Source: Campylobacterales bacterium
GTDB taxonomy: Bacteria; Campylobacterota; Campylobacteria; Campylobacterales; Nitratiruptoraceae
Reading direction: 5' to 3'
NCBI GenBank assembly: GCA_027068245.1
Contig: JAMOUF010000166.1
Coordinates: 1-8,898 of the forward strand
Length of the DNA: 8,898 nucleotides
Of this stretch, positions 1-5,726 are shown in pieces (positions within the stretch are counted from its first letter, which is position 1; each line of letters opens with the position of its first letter). The position numbers and the translations under genes are program-made. A model generated the notes under the pieces. The model was not told the origin of the DNA. It saw only the letters and a program-made list of their open reading frames with translations, and did no database searches.

Positions 1-237
1 ACAATCTATGAAAGACACCGCCACAGATACGAGGCAAACCCCAAATACAGAGAGCTTTTGGAGAAAAACGGAATGGTTGTCAGCGGTGAGAGCGAAGAGG
101 GGCTTATAGAGGCCGTGGAGCTAAAAGAGCATCCCTGGTTCATAGGGGTGCAGTTTCATCCGGAGTTTACCTCGCATCTGCAAAAGCCAAATCCTTTGAT
201 AACGGCTTTTATCAAAAACTCTTTAGAGAACCGATGA
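1..237 (+). CDS. pyrG: CTP synthase, C-terminal end (partial)
   Basis: This is the last 78 residues of CTP synthase, which makes CTP from UTP, ATP and glutamine in the cytoplasm. The reading frame is open from the first base to the TGA at 235-237. The visible part belongs to the class I glutamine amidotransferase domain. It opens with the ERHRHRYE segment typical of PyrG and carries GVQFHPEF, whose His (residue 53 of the fragment) and Glu (residue 55) are the last two members of the Cys-His-Glu triad. The nucleophile Cys and the whole synthetase domain lie upstream of the window. The stop overlaps the recJ start by ATGA (234-237), so the two are probably cotranscribed and translationally coupled. 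A pyrG-recJ pair is also what I recall from Campylobacter jejuni. Nothing looks damaged. Confidence 0.96.
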   Translation, partial: TIYERHRHRYEANPKYRELLEKNGMVVSGESEEGLIEAVELKEHPWFIGVQFHPEFTSHLQKPNPLITAFIKNSLENR

Positions 238-1799
238 GAGTTCTGACGAAAAAAGATGTATACGAGATTTTAAAATCACGGTTCAAAGAGGGGTTTGTAA
301 AACTCTCGGCCCTTCCCCAGCCCCATACCCTGAAGGATATGCAAAAGGCTTCCAAACGGGTGGCAAAAGCCATAAGAGATGGGGAGAAAATCGCCGTTAT
401 CGGTGACTATGACGTTGATGGGGTGGTATCTACCGCTTTGATGATGGAGTTTTTCAAGGCGGCCGGGGTGGATGCGCAGTTCAAGATTCCAAACCGGTTC
501 ACCGACGGGTACGGCCTTAGCAAAGCTTTGATAGACAGAGTGGACGCCGATGTGATTATCACCGTCGATAACGGTATCAGCGCTTTCGAGGCTGCCAGAT
601 ACTGCAAAGAAAAAGGGATAGACCTGATTATCACCGACCACCACACCCCCTCAAAAACCCTGCCTGAAGCATATGCGGTGATAAATCCGAAACAGGAAGC
701 CTGTAATTTCGAGTATCCGGATATCTGCGGGGCCCAGGTGGCCTGGTTCTTTATGGCGCAGATGAAAAAGGAGCTGGGTTTGAGTCTGGATATGAAAAAC
801 TATCTGGACCTGCTGGCTTTGGCTATCATCGCCGACGTAATGCCCCTGCGCCAGATAAACCGCTCACTGGTGCAGGCGGGACTGAGAGTTTTTGAAAAGA
901 GCCAACGGCCCTCTATAGAGTTTTTAAGAAACGTTTTGAAAAAAAACGAGTTCAAAAGCGACGATTTGGCCTTTGGGGTAGCTCCTATCATAAACAGCGC
1001 CGGACGGATGGAGGATGCGAAAATCGCTCTGGATTTTCTGATGGCGAAGGACTATTTCGAGGCCTCGGTATACTACTCCAGGCTTTTGGCGCTAAACACC
1101 CAGCGAAAAGAGGAGGAGAGACGGGTTTATCAGGAGTCTTTGCCCTTTGTGAACGAGGAGCCCGTGGTGGTGAGCGTGGGAGAGGACTGGAACGAGGGAG
1201 TTGTGGGAATCGTGGCCTCCAGAATTGCGGAGAAGTTCAACAAACCCACCGTCATTCTCACAAAATCCTCCAAAGGTTACTACAAGGGCAGCGGCAGAAG
1301 CGTGGGGGATGTGGATTTATACTCCCTTTTGGAGGCATCCAAAAGCCACCTTCTGCACTTTGGAGGCCATAAAAAGGCCGCCGGGCTGGCTTTGGAGCCA
1401 GATAGTGTGGAGGATTTTAAAAAATCGATGAACCTCTATGCCGCCAATATTCCCAAAGAGGACTTCATAAGCGACGAGGGCGTGCTTGGGGAGTTGCCTT
1501 TTAGCCAGGTGGACTGGGAGCTTATAGAGATTTTGGAGCAGTTCGCCCCTTATGGCGAGTCAAACCCACTGCCAAAATTCGCCGCACGGGATGTGGAGGT
1601 GCTGGAGTTTAGAAAGGTGGGCGAGAACGGGGCCCATCTGCTGCTGACGCTAAGAGAGTCGGGACGGGTTTTCAAAGCCATCTGGTTTAGAACCGACTTC
1701 GAGGTAAAAAGCGACAGGGTAGACATCGTATACCATCCATCAAAAAATATTTTCAATAACACCATTAACATTCAACTTTTTTTATCGAAAATTTTTTAG
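234..1799 (+). CDS. recJ: Single-stranded-DNA-specific exonuclease RecJ
   Basis: RecJ degrades single-stranded DNA 5' to 3' in recombination and mismatch or base-excision repair. The 521-residue protein shows the DHH phosphoesterase motifs in order: GDYDVDG at 57-63 (Asp58, Asp60, Asp62 as metal ligands), VDNG at 111-114, DHH at 135-137 and the ADV motif around Asp201. SAGRMEDA follows at 255-262. The DHHA1 domain carries GSGRS at 352-356 and GGHKKAAG at 377-384, and the region from about 440 to the end fits the RecJ OB-fold. It is complete, slightly shorter than the E. coli enzyme and of the usual length for this phylum as I recall it. The ATG lies within the pyrG stop (ATGA); the upstream ribosome site is weak (AGAG at 225-228), which fits coupling to pyrG. 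A hairpin with a T-rich tail follows the stop. Confidence 0.96.
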   Translation: MRVLTKKDVYEILKSRFKEGFVKLSALPQPHTLKDMQKASKRVAKAIRDGEKIAVIGDYDVDGVVSTALMMEFFKAAGVDAQFKIPNRFTDGYGLSKALIDRVDADVIITVDNGISAFEAARYCKEKGIDLIITDHHTPSKTLPEAYAVINPKQEACNFEYPDICGAQVAWFFMAQMKKELGLSLDMKNYLDLLALAIIADVMPLRQINRSLVQAGLRVFEKSQRPSIEFLRNVLKKNEFKSDDLAFGVAPIINSAGRMEDAKIALDFLMAKDYFEASVYYSRLLALNTQRKEEERRVYQESLPFVNEEPVVVSVGEDWNEGVVGIVASRIAEKFNKPTVILTKSSKGYYKGSGRSVGDVDLYSLLEASKSHLLHFGGHKKAAGLALEPDSVEDFKKSMNLYAANIPKEDFISDEGVLGELPFSQVDWELIEILEQFAPYGESNPLPKFAARDVEVLEFRKVGENGAHLLLTLRESGRVFKAIWFRTDFEVKSDRVDIVYHPSKNIFNNTINIQLFLSKIF

Positions 1800-1820
1800 T
1801 TACTGAAATGTTAACTCTTT

Positions 1821-1864
1821 TTGCCTCTTTTTTGAGGCAATTTATAATTAATTTTATTTTTTTT
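1821..1864 (+). terminator. Likely intrinsic terminator after pyrG-recJ
   Basis: A perfect 7-bp stem, TTGCCTC (1821-1827) and GAGGCAA (1834-1840), closes a six-T loop. It is followed by a T-rich stretch to 1864 that is interrupted by A residues (TTTATAATTAATTTTA then eight T). It lies 21 bases after the recJ stop and before the next promoter, where a terminator is expected. The stem is short and moderately GC-rich, so termination may be partial, and some read-through into the downstream gene is possible. Confidence 0.65.
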
Positions 1865-1885
1865 CGGTAAAATATTTATTATAAG
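1851..1885 (+). promoter_or_regulatory. Predicted sigma-70 promoter of the SQR-like gene
   Basis: The -10 box is TAAAAT at 1868-1873 in the context cggTAAAATa, matching the Campylobacterota pattern gnTAnaaT. A T-rich tract (1851-1864) takes the place of a -35 box, also typical of the phylum. The start of transcription would fall near 1880, leaving a leader of about 30 bases. TATTAT at 1877-1882 and TATAAT at 1843-1848 are weaker alternatives. The T-rich upstream part is shared with the tail of the recJ terminator. Confidence 0.5.
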
Positions 1886-1908
1886 TAAAACTAATACCAG
1901 GAGTTGTT

Positions 1909-3396
1909 ATGGAGAAGAAGAAAATCAAACTGATTCAGGAAATTATAGAAGATACGATGCAGACCCAGGGCCTTTCGAGAAGGGATGCGTTAAAAATAAT
2001 GGGTCTTGGCGGTGCCGGCCTTTTGACGGGTTCCGGGATGGTTACGGAGGCCAAAGCCGGAGGCAGCAGCGACAAAAAAGCGACTATCGTCATAGTCGGT
2101 GGTGGAGCTGGCGGTATCATGGCCACGGCCAGGATAAGAAGGGCGGCTCCAAACGCGAAGATTATCCTCATAGCTCCAAACGAGATACACCTCTATCAGC
2201 CGGGACAGGTATTCATGGCAGCCGGGCTTTATACGGCCGATGAGATAAAAAAACCCAACAGCGAGTTCGTCCCAAGCGGAGTGGAGTGGATAAAAGAGAG
2301 CGTAGCCGAGTTCGACCCGGATAACAATACCGTCATAACCGATAAAAACAGAAAAATAAAATATGACTTTCTGGTTGTCGCCACGGGGCTTGCCTACGAC
2401 TATGAGAGAATCGAGGGCCTTAGAAAAGAGGATATCGGCAAAAACGGCATCTCAAGCGTATATCTGAATAACCCCGTAACAGGTGATGTTAGCGGTGGAA
2501 GCATCACGTGGGAGTGGTTCAATCAGCTAAGAGCGGCGGCCGAGAAGGCATCCCCCGACAACCCTCTTCAGGCTATCTACACCCAGCCCGATACTCCTAT
2601 CAAGTGCGGGGGCGCGCCTCAGAAGATTCTCTATCTTAGCGACGATTTTCTAAGAGGCAACGGGCCCGTTGGTGGAGCGGACATACATAACAACGTCAAA
2701 GCCTATTTTTGTAAAAAGGGGACCAAACTTTTTGGAATACCCGAATACAACAAAACTCTCGTTGAAGAGGTGGTTCCGATGTATGGAAACATCGATACCA
2801 AATGGAACCATGTGCTAAGAAAGATGGACGTAAACAAAAAGATAGCCACATTCGAGCACACATACCAGGTAAAAGGGGAGTGGGACCCGGATTTGGAAGA
2901 GTATGAGATGATAACCAAAAAAGAGATGGTAGAGATGCCATACGACTTTATCCATGTGGTTCCGCCGATGAAAGGGGTTGACGCGGTTGCCAACTCTCCG
3001 ATAGCCTGGCAAAAAGGTAGCGCCAAGGGCTGGATGGCCGCCGATAGATATACCCTTCAGCATATCAAGTATAAAAACGTATTTGGAATAGGCGATATTT
3101 TGGGAATTCCTCTTGGAAAGACCGGAGGAAGCGCCAGACACCACGGCCCGATTTTGACGGAAAACCTCACTGCCGTAATGGAGGGCAAGGAGCCCACGGC
3201 GAAATTTGACGGATATACGGTCTGTCCTTTGAAGACCCAGTATGGAAAGATTATGCTGGCCGAGTTCAACTATGACGGCCCCGCCCCCTCTTTTCCATTT
3301 TTGGACCCAAGCAAGCCAAGATGGATATGGTGGGTGTTCGATCTTTATATGCTAAAACCTATGTATTGGTATTTGATGCTAAGAGGAGTTATGTAG
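1909..3396 (+). CDS. Tat-exported sulfide:quinone oxidoreductase-like flavoprotein
   Basis: Sulfide:quinone oxidoreductases oxidise sulfide and pass the electrons to quinone through FAD. The 495-residue protein begins with a twin-arginine signal, SRRDALKIM with Arg24-Arg25, a Gly/Leu-rich stretch and an AKA end at 48-50 as a possible cleavage site. The dinucleotide fold has GGGAGG at 64-69 and ATG at 158-160. IKCGGAPQKI (Cys233) and GYTVCPL (Cys439) match the two redox cysteines of the type II family that includes human SQOR; GIGD (393-396) and KTGG (404-407) lie in the FAD/quinone region. AEFNYDG and the aromatic tail from 471 resemble the SQOR membrane-attachment end. Residues about 310-345 look like an acidic insertion relative to human SQOR. 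AGGAG at 1899-1903, five bases before the ATG, supports this start, though Met17 would still leave the Tat motif. The family is clear; the subtype and sulfide as substrate are inferred. Confidence 0.85.
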   Translation: MEKKKIKLIQEIIEDTMQTQGLSRRDALKIMGLGGAGLLTGSGMVTEAKAGGSSDKKATIVIVGGGAGGIMATARIRRAAPNAKIILIAPNEIHLYQPGQVFMAAGLYTADEIKKPNSEFVPSGVEWIKESVAEFDPDNNTVITDKNRKIKYDFLVVATGLAYDYERIEGLRKEDIGKNGISSVYLNNPVTGDVSGGSITWEWFNQLRAAAEKASPDNPLQAIYTQPDTPIKCGGAPQKILYLSDDFLRGNGPVGGADIHNNVKAYFCKKGTKLFGIPEYNKTLVEEVVPMYGNIDTKWNHVLRKMDVNKKIATFEHTYQVKGEWDPDLEEYEMITKKEMVEMPYDFIHVVPPMKGVDAVANSPIAWQKGSAKGWMAADRYTLQHIKYKNVFGIGDILGIPLGKTGGSARHHGPILTENLTAVMEGKEPTAKFDGYTVCPLKTQYGKIMLAEFNYDGPAPSFPFLDPSKPRWIWWVFDLYMLKPMYWYLMLRGVM

Positions 3397-3397
3397 G

Positions 3398-3631
3398 GTG
3401 AGGATATTAAAAAGGGAACTTTTTGTATTTTTCACTCTTTTTATCCTTTTAAGCCTATCCATCCATTTCAAGCAGTGGCTAAGCTCCCCTTTGGAGCATA
3501 TAGAGGCCCTGCCAACCAGCCCTATGGGGCCGTGGCACCCTCTGGTGCTTACATTCGTGGCCTATGTGGTGGTCACACTGGTTAGGATTACCATATATCT
3601 TATAAACCGGCTCAAAGCCAAAAGGGGCTAG
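3398..3631 (+). CDS. Small membrane protein with two helices, unknown function, in operon with the SQR-like gene
   Basis: I do not recognise this 77-residue protein. It starts with GTG one base after the upstream stop, with AAGAGGAG at 3381-3388 as a ribosome site nine bases away, so it is surely cotranscribed and probably coupled. Two hydrophobic segments are visible, about residues 8-24 and 47-69; the second contains an arginine (Arg63). Both ends are basic (RILKRE and RLKAKRG), which by the positive-inside rule places them in the cytoplasm and the loop (25-46, with HIEALP and PMGPWHP) outside. The upstream enzyme is predicted to be exported by Tat to that same side. A role as an anchor, assembly factor or quinone-side partner is therefore possible but is only inferred from position. 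Its TAG overlaps the stop of the convergent gene by CTAG. The gene is real on grounds of spacing and hydrophobic pattern, not homology. Confidence 0.7.
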   Translation: MRILKRELFVFFTLFILLSLSIHFKQWLSSPLEHIEALPTSPMGPWHPLVLTFVAYVVVTLVRITIYLINRLKAKRG

Positions 3632-3637
3632 GCCGGT
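3606..3637. repeat. Two-part hairpin spanning overlapping convergent stop codons
   Basis: Outer arms ACCGGC (3606-3611) and GCCGGT (3632-3637) pair perfectly. Inside them AGCC (3616-3619) pairs with GGCT (3626-3629) around a loop AAAAGG. The shared CTAG, holding the stop codons of both convergent genes, lies at 3628-3631 in the 3' part of the stem. There is no T tract on either side, so it is not a standard intrinsic terminator. A bidirectional transcript end or 3' stabiliser is possible. Confidence 0.45.
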
Positions 3638-4365
3638 CTCCATTTAGGCTCTTCGGAAAGTTTTGGAAAACCCTCCAGTATCTGATAGGGTTTGAAGTTT
3701 GTCTTGTAGGCAAAAGAGGCGCATCCATCCACCCAGTAACCCAGATATATCCATTTCAACCCATACTTTTTGGCAAGCTCTATCTGTATAAGCAAAGAGT
3801 ATATACCCAAAGAGAGCCTCTCGAAATCCGGGTCATAGTAGAAGTAGATGGAGCTGATGCCGTCTTCCAATATATCTATCAAGTCCACCCCCACCAGCTT
3901 TCCATCGTGAAAGTAGAGCACCTCTTTTCCAAAGTCGTGCGCTCCTACCACAAACTCGGTGTAGTAGGTTTCGTAATCTATCTCATAATATTTCCATCCG
4001 CTCTTTTGGGCTTTGAATTTGTGGTATCTGTTGTAAAGCTCGATATGCTCGGTGGTAAGCGAGGGTTTGGATATGTAGACCTGGGTCTCTTTGTTTCTTT
4101 TAAGAGCCTTTTTCTGGGAGCGGGAGAGCTTGAAGTTCTCCACGTCTATGCGCAGGTTCTTGCATTCATTGCATCCGTTGCATATAGGGTGGAAATAGGA
4201 GTTTCCAAACCGCCTGTAACCGCGCTTTATAAGCTCGGAGCACAGCTTTTTGGTGGCGTTTGGGATATATCGGTAGAAAAACCTGCTCTTTCTATCCGGC
4301 AGATAGGCACACTTCGAGTCAAGGGTGCAAAAGTCTATCGACTCCGTTATCAAGGGACCGTTCAT
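3628..4365 (-). CDS. bpt: Aspartate/glutamate leucyltransferase (aminoacyl-tRNA-protein transferase)
   Basis: Bpt enzymes move leucine from Leu-tRNA onto proteins with N-terminal Asp or Glu, making them substrates of the ClpS/ClpAP N-degron route in the cytoplasm. The 245-residue protein fits the family length. The N-terminal domain has CAYLPDRKSRFFYR (Cys19), GYRRFG (49-54) and the cysteine cluster HPICNGCNEC (Cys62, Cys65, Cys68) followed by LRIDVENFKLSRSQKKALKRN, the family signature. The C-terminal half has the GNAT-like fold segment with GVDLIDIL and SLGIYSLL, and ends with YLGYWVDGC (207-215), where the family has YLGYWI. The ATG follows directly after the TAG of the nfu-type gene upstream, so the two form an operon with translational coupling; AGGG further upstream is a poor ribosome site. 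Leucine rather than arginine as donor is inferred from the bacterial family. Related transferases bind an Fe-S cluster through N-terminal cysteines. Confidence 0.93.
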   Translation of the reverse strand: MNGPLITESIDFCTLDSKCAYLPDRKSRFFYRYIPNATKKLCSELIKRGYRRFGNSYFHPICNGCNECKNLRIDVENFKLSRSQKKALKRNKETQVYISKPSLTTEHIELYNRYHKFKAQKSGWKYYEIDYETYYTEFVVGAHDFGKEVLYFHDGKLVGVDLIDILEDGISSIYFYYDPDFERLSLGIYSLLIQIELAKKYGLKWIYLGYWVDGCASFAYKTNFKPYQILEGFPKLSEEPKWRPA

Positions 4366-4644
4366 CTATATTGGCAGCACCCTGATGTTTTGGTCCTGGA
4401 GTTTCTCTTTGAGCGTGTGCTCTATGCCAAAAAGCGTCCCCGTGGTCGCGCTGGCACACCCGACACATGCCCCCATATAGCGGATGTAGATGTCGGTAAA
4501 ATCACCGCTTTGTTTTACGTCTATTACCTCCAGGTTTCCGCCGTCAAGCACCAAAAACTGCCTGATGCTCTCGTCTATGGTCTTTTCTATCGCCTCTTTT
4601 TTCTCCTCGATACTCATATCCTTGAAAGTTTTGTTCTCTGTCAT
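4366..4644 (-). CDS. NifU C-terminal domain (Nfu-type) Fe-S cluster protein
   Basis: Nfu-type proteins hold a transient Fe-S cluster, usually [4Fe-4S] between two subunits, and pass it to client enzymes. The 92-residue protein is almost entirely the NifU C-terminal domain: a helical start (9-32), the DGG motif at 34-36, strands around LEVIDVK and FTDIYIRY, then GACVGCASATTGTL with the cluster-binding CxxC at Cys60 and Cys63, and a final helix. It lacks the IscU-like and central [2Fe-2S] domains of full NifU. AGGAGAGG (4654-4647 read on the minus strand) three bases before the ATG fixes the start. A second AGGAGA lies 20 bases further upstream. It heads the operon with bpt and diverges from a BFD-like [2Fe-2S] gene, so Fe-S chemistry is the theme on both sides of the control region. 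Confidence 0.92.
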   Translation of the reverse strand: MTENKTFKDMSIEEKKEAIEKTIDESIRQFLVLDGGNLEVIDVKQSGDFTDIYIRYMGACVGCASATTGTLFGIEHTLKEKLQDQNIRVLPI

Positions 4645-4683
4645 GGCCTCTCCTAAATAAGATAAATTTTCTCCTAATTTTGC

Positions 4684-4693
4684 GTAATATTAC
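4684..4693. promoter_or_regulatory. Perfect 10-bp palindrome over the predicted minus-strand -10 box
   Basis: GTAATATTAC is its own reverse complement. Read on the minus strand it contains TAATAT (4692-4687), the best -10 candidate for the nfu-bpt operon, preceded by TG. The start of transcription would lie near 4680, about 35 bases before the nfu ATG. A regulator binding the palindrome would block that promoter. The -10 assignment is weaker than those of the other promoters here. Confidence 0.35.
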
Positions 4694-4712
4694 ATCAGAA
4701 GGGCTTAAGGAA

Positions 4713-4730
4713 AGTTTAAAGTTTCAAACT
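4713..4730. promoter_or_regulatory. Imperfect 18-bp inverted repeat, candidate operator between divergent Fe-S genes
   Basis: AGTTTaAAgtTTcAAACT has half-sites that match at seven of nine positions, with outer arms AGTTT and AAACT perfect. It sits upstream of both predicted -10 boxes in the 147-base divergent region. Its symmetry and place fit an operator for a dimeric repressor or activator, but AT-rich DNA gives such repeats easily and I cannot match it to a known box. Confidence 0.3.
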
Positions 4731-4733
4731 GCA

Positions 4734-4761
4734 TTGCGGTAGGGAAATTTTTTAGTATACT
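4734..4761 (+). promoter_or_regulatory. Predicted promoter of the BFD-like gene
   Basis: TATACT at 4756-4761 is the best -10 box, with TTGCGG at 4734-4739 as a partial -35 at 16 bases spacing and a T run (4748-4753) just before it. TATAAA at 4764-4769 is an alternative. The leader would be about 24 bases to the ATG at 4792. Confidence 0.4.
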
Positions 4762-4791
4762 TTTATAAATTATTTCAACCAAGGAGTGAAA

Positions 4792-5058
4792 ATGGAACTG
4801 GACCAGTTAAGTGCGATAAACGACGTTTATGTTGTGTGCGAGTGCCTTGAGATAACCTACAAAGAGATAATAGACGCCATAAAGGCCGGCAACTGCGATT
4901 TGGAATCGTTGATGGAGGCAACGGGTGCGGGAACCGCCTGCGGGAAGTGTAAGAGCAGGGAGAGCGACCCGGCTGACGAGAGGGCCATACACCTGGATGA
5001 GATACTCGCCTTGGCAAAAGGAGAGGGTCTTTGTCCGGATGATAAATCCGGCTCCTAA
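4792..5058 (+). CDS. BFD-like [2Fe-2S] binding protein
   Basis: The 88-residue protein carries the bacterioferritin-associated-ferredoxin (BFD) type [2Fe-2S] domain. The ligands are visible as CEC at Cys16 and Cys18 and CGKC at Cys50 and Cys53, with 31 residues between Cys18 and Cys50, the spacing of the family. [17 protein letters not shown] and [14 protein letters not shown] follow its sequence closely. In E. coli, Bfd donates electrons that release iron from bacterioferritin; related domains occur in NifU and nitrite reductases, and no bacterioferritin gene lies nearby, so the exact partner is unknown. Cys35 and Cys81 are extra. The tail from about 56 is acidic and not part of the fold. 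I chose the ATG at 4792 because AAGGAG (4781-4786) lies five bases before it; a GTG at 4786 overlaps that site. The stop overlaps the folE stop by 4 bases on the opposite strand. Confidence 0.88.
   Translation: MELDQLSAINDVYVVCECLEITYKEIIDAIKAGNCDLESLMEATGAGTACGKCKSRESDPADERAIHLDEILALAKGEGLCPDDKSGS
5035..5051. repeat. CCGG-stem hairpin at the convergent bfd-like/folE ends
   Basis: CCGGAT (5035-5040) and ATCCGG (5046-5051) form a perfect 6-bp stem with a GATAA loop. It lies in the last codons of the BFD-like gene and just beyond the folE stop, four bases from the overlapping stop codons (5055-5058). No T run follows on either strand. A weak bidirectional transcript end is possible. Confidence 0.4.
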
Positions 5059-5633
5059 AACCTTTGTGGCTGGGGAGCGTTTATAAGGGAGAAAAACTCC
5101 TCCCTGGTTTTGAGGTTCTCTTTGAAAACGCCCCTTAGGGCGGAACTTACGGTAGTGGAGCAGATTTTCTCCACACCTCTCATCTCCATACACATATGTC
5201 GTGCCTGTATAACCACCCCCACGCCCTTTGGCTCAACCGTTTGCATAATGGCGTCGGCAATCTGTTCCGTCATCTGTTCTTGTATCTGCAGCCTTCTGGC
5301 AAATATATCCACCATCCTTGGAATTTTTGAAAGTCCCACAACCTTGCCGTCTGGAATGTATGCCACGTGTGCCCTGCCGATGATGGGAAGCAGGTGGTGT
5401 TCGCAAAGGGAGTAGAACTCGATGTCTCTAACCAGCACCATCTCGTCGTTGCTGGAGCTAAAGAGCGCCTCTCCAAGGACCTCTTTGGGGTCTTTTGCGT
5501 AGCCGTTTGTCAGGTGCAAAAAGGCCTTGTATACCCGCTCAGGCGTCTTTTTGAGCCCTTCTCTGTCCGGATTTTCTCCAATCAGCTCCAAAATCTCCCT
5601 TACCGCCTTTTCAAATCTGGCTTTTTTATCCAT
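5055..5633 (-). CDS. folE: GTP cyclohydrolase I, type IA
   Basis: FolE converts GTP to 7,8-dihydroneopterin triphosphate, the first step of folate (and queuosine) synthesis, in the cytoplasm as a decamer. The 192-residue protein is complete. It shows [14 protein letters not shown] (21-34), [12 protein letters not shown] (75-86) with zinc ligands Cys77 and His80, [10 protein letters not shown] (100-109), RLQIQEQMT (114-122) and [10 protein letters not shown] (144-153) with the third zinc ligand Cys148. Presence of both cysteines and the CEHH motif marks the zinc-dependent type IA rather than FolE2. GGAG (5642-5639 on the minus strand) lies five bases before the ATG. It diverges from tig across 93 bases, a pairing I recall also from Campylobacter jejuni. 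Its last four bases overlap the convergent BFD-like gene. Confidence 0.97.
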   Translation of the reverse strand: MDKKARFEKAVREILELIGENPDREGLKKTPERVYKAFLHLTNGYAKDPKEVLGEALFSSSNDEMVLVRDIEFYSLCEHHLLPIIGRAHVAYIPDGKVVGLSKIPRMVDIFARRLQIQEQMTEQIADAIMQTVEPKGVGVVIQARHMCMEMRGVEKICSTTVSSALRGVFKENLKTREEFFSLINAPQPQRF

Positions 5634-5652
5634 CTTTTCTCCACAATTTTTT

Positions 5653-5663
5653 CTATTTTAACC
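5653..5663 (-). promoter_or_regulatory. Predicted folE promoter -10 region
   Basis: Read on the minus strand the sequence is ggtTAAAATag, with the -10 hexamer TAAAAT at 5660-5655. This matches the phylum pattern. The start of transcription would be near 5648, giving a leader of about 15 bases that just holds the GGAG site. No clear -35 is seen. Confidence 0.5.
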
Positions 5664-5687
5664 AATTTCAGTTTAAAGCATTATTTT

Positions 5688-5697
5688 GGTAAAATAG
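5688..5697 (+). promoter_or_regulatory. Predicted tig operon promoter -10 region
   Basis: GGTAAAATAG has the -10 hexamer TAAAAT at 5690-5695, preceded by a T-rich ttatttt tract as is usual in Campylobacterota. Transcription would begin near 5702, about 25 bases before the tig ATG. It drives tig-clpP-def and probably comM, since no other promoter or gap is seen before the end of the window. Confidence 0.6.
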
Positions 5698-5726
5698 CAC
5701 TTAAAATTTTTAAAAAGGGTTACTTG

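Noticed and set aside
1843..1848. Consensus-like TATAAT as the main SQR promoter
   Set aside because: It sits right behind the terminator stem, and the downstream ggTAAAATa fits the phylum pattern and leader length better; it remains a secondary option.
3907..4656. A 249-codon open frame on the plus strand across bpt and the nfu-type gene
   Set aside because: It lies fully antisense to two well-supported genes, shows no recognisable motif and has no ribosome site; it follows from codon bias on the other strand.
4786..4791. GTG at 4786 as start of the BFD-like gene
   Set aside because: This codon overlaps the AAGGAG ribosome site; the ATG at 4792 has ideal spacing.
5367..5726. A 120-codon in-frame extension upstream of trigger factor
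   Set aside because: It is antisense to folE and passes through the folE/tig promoter region; the family start MEVKAAK with a good ribosome site is at 5727.
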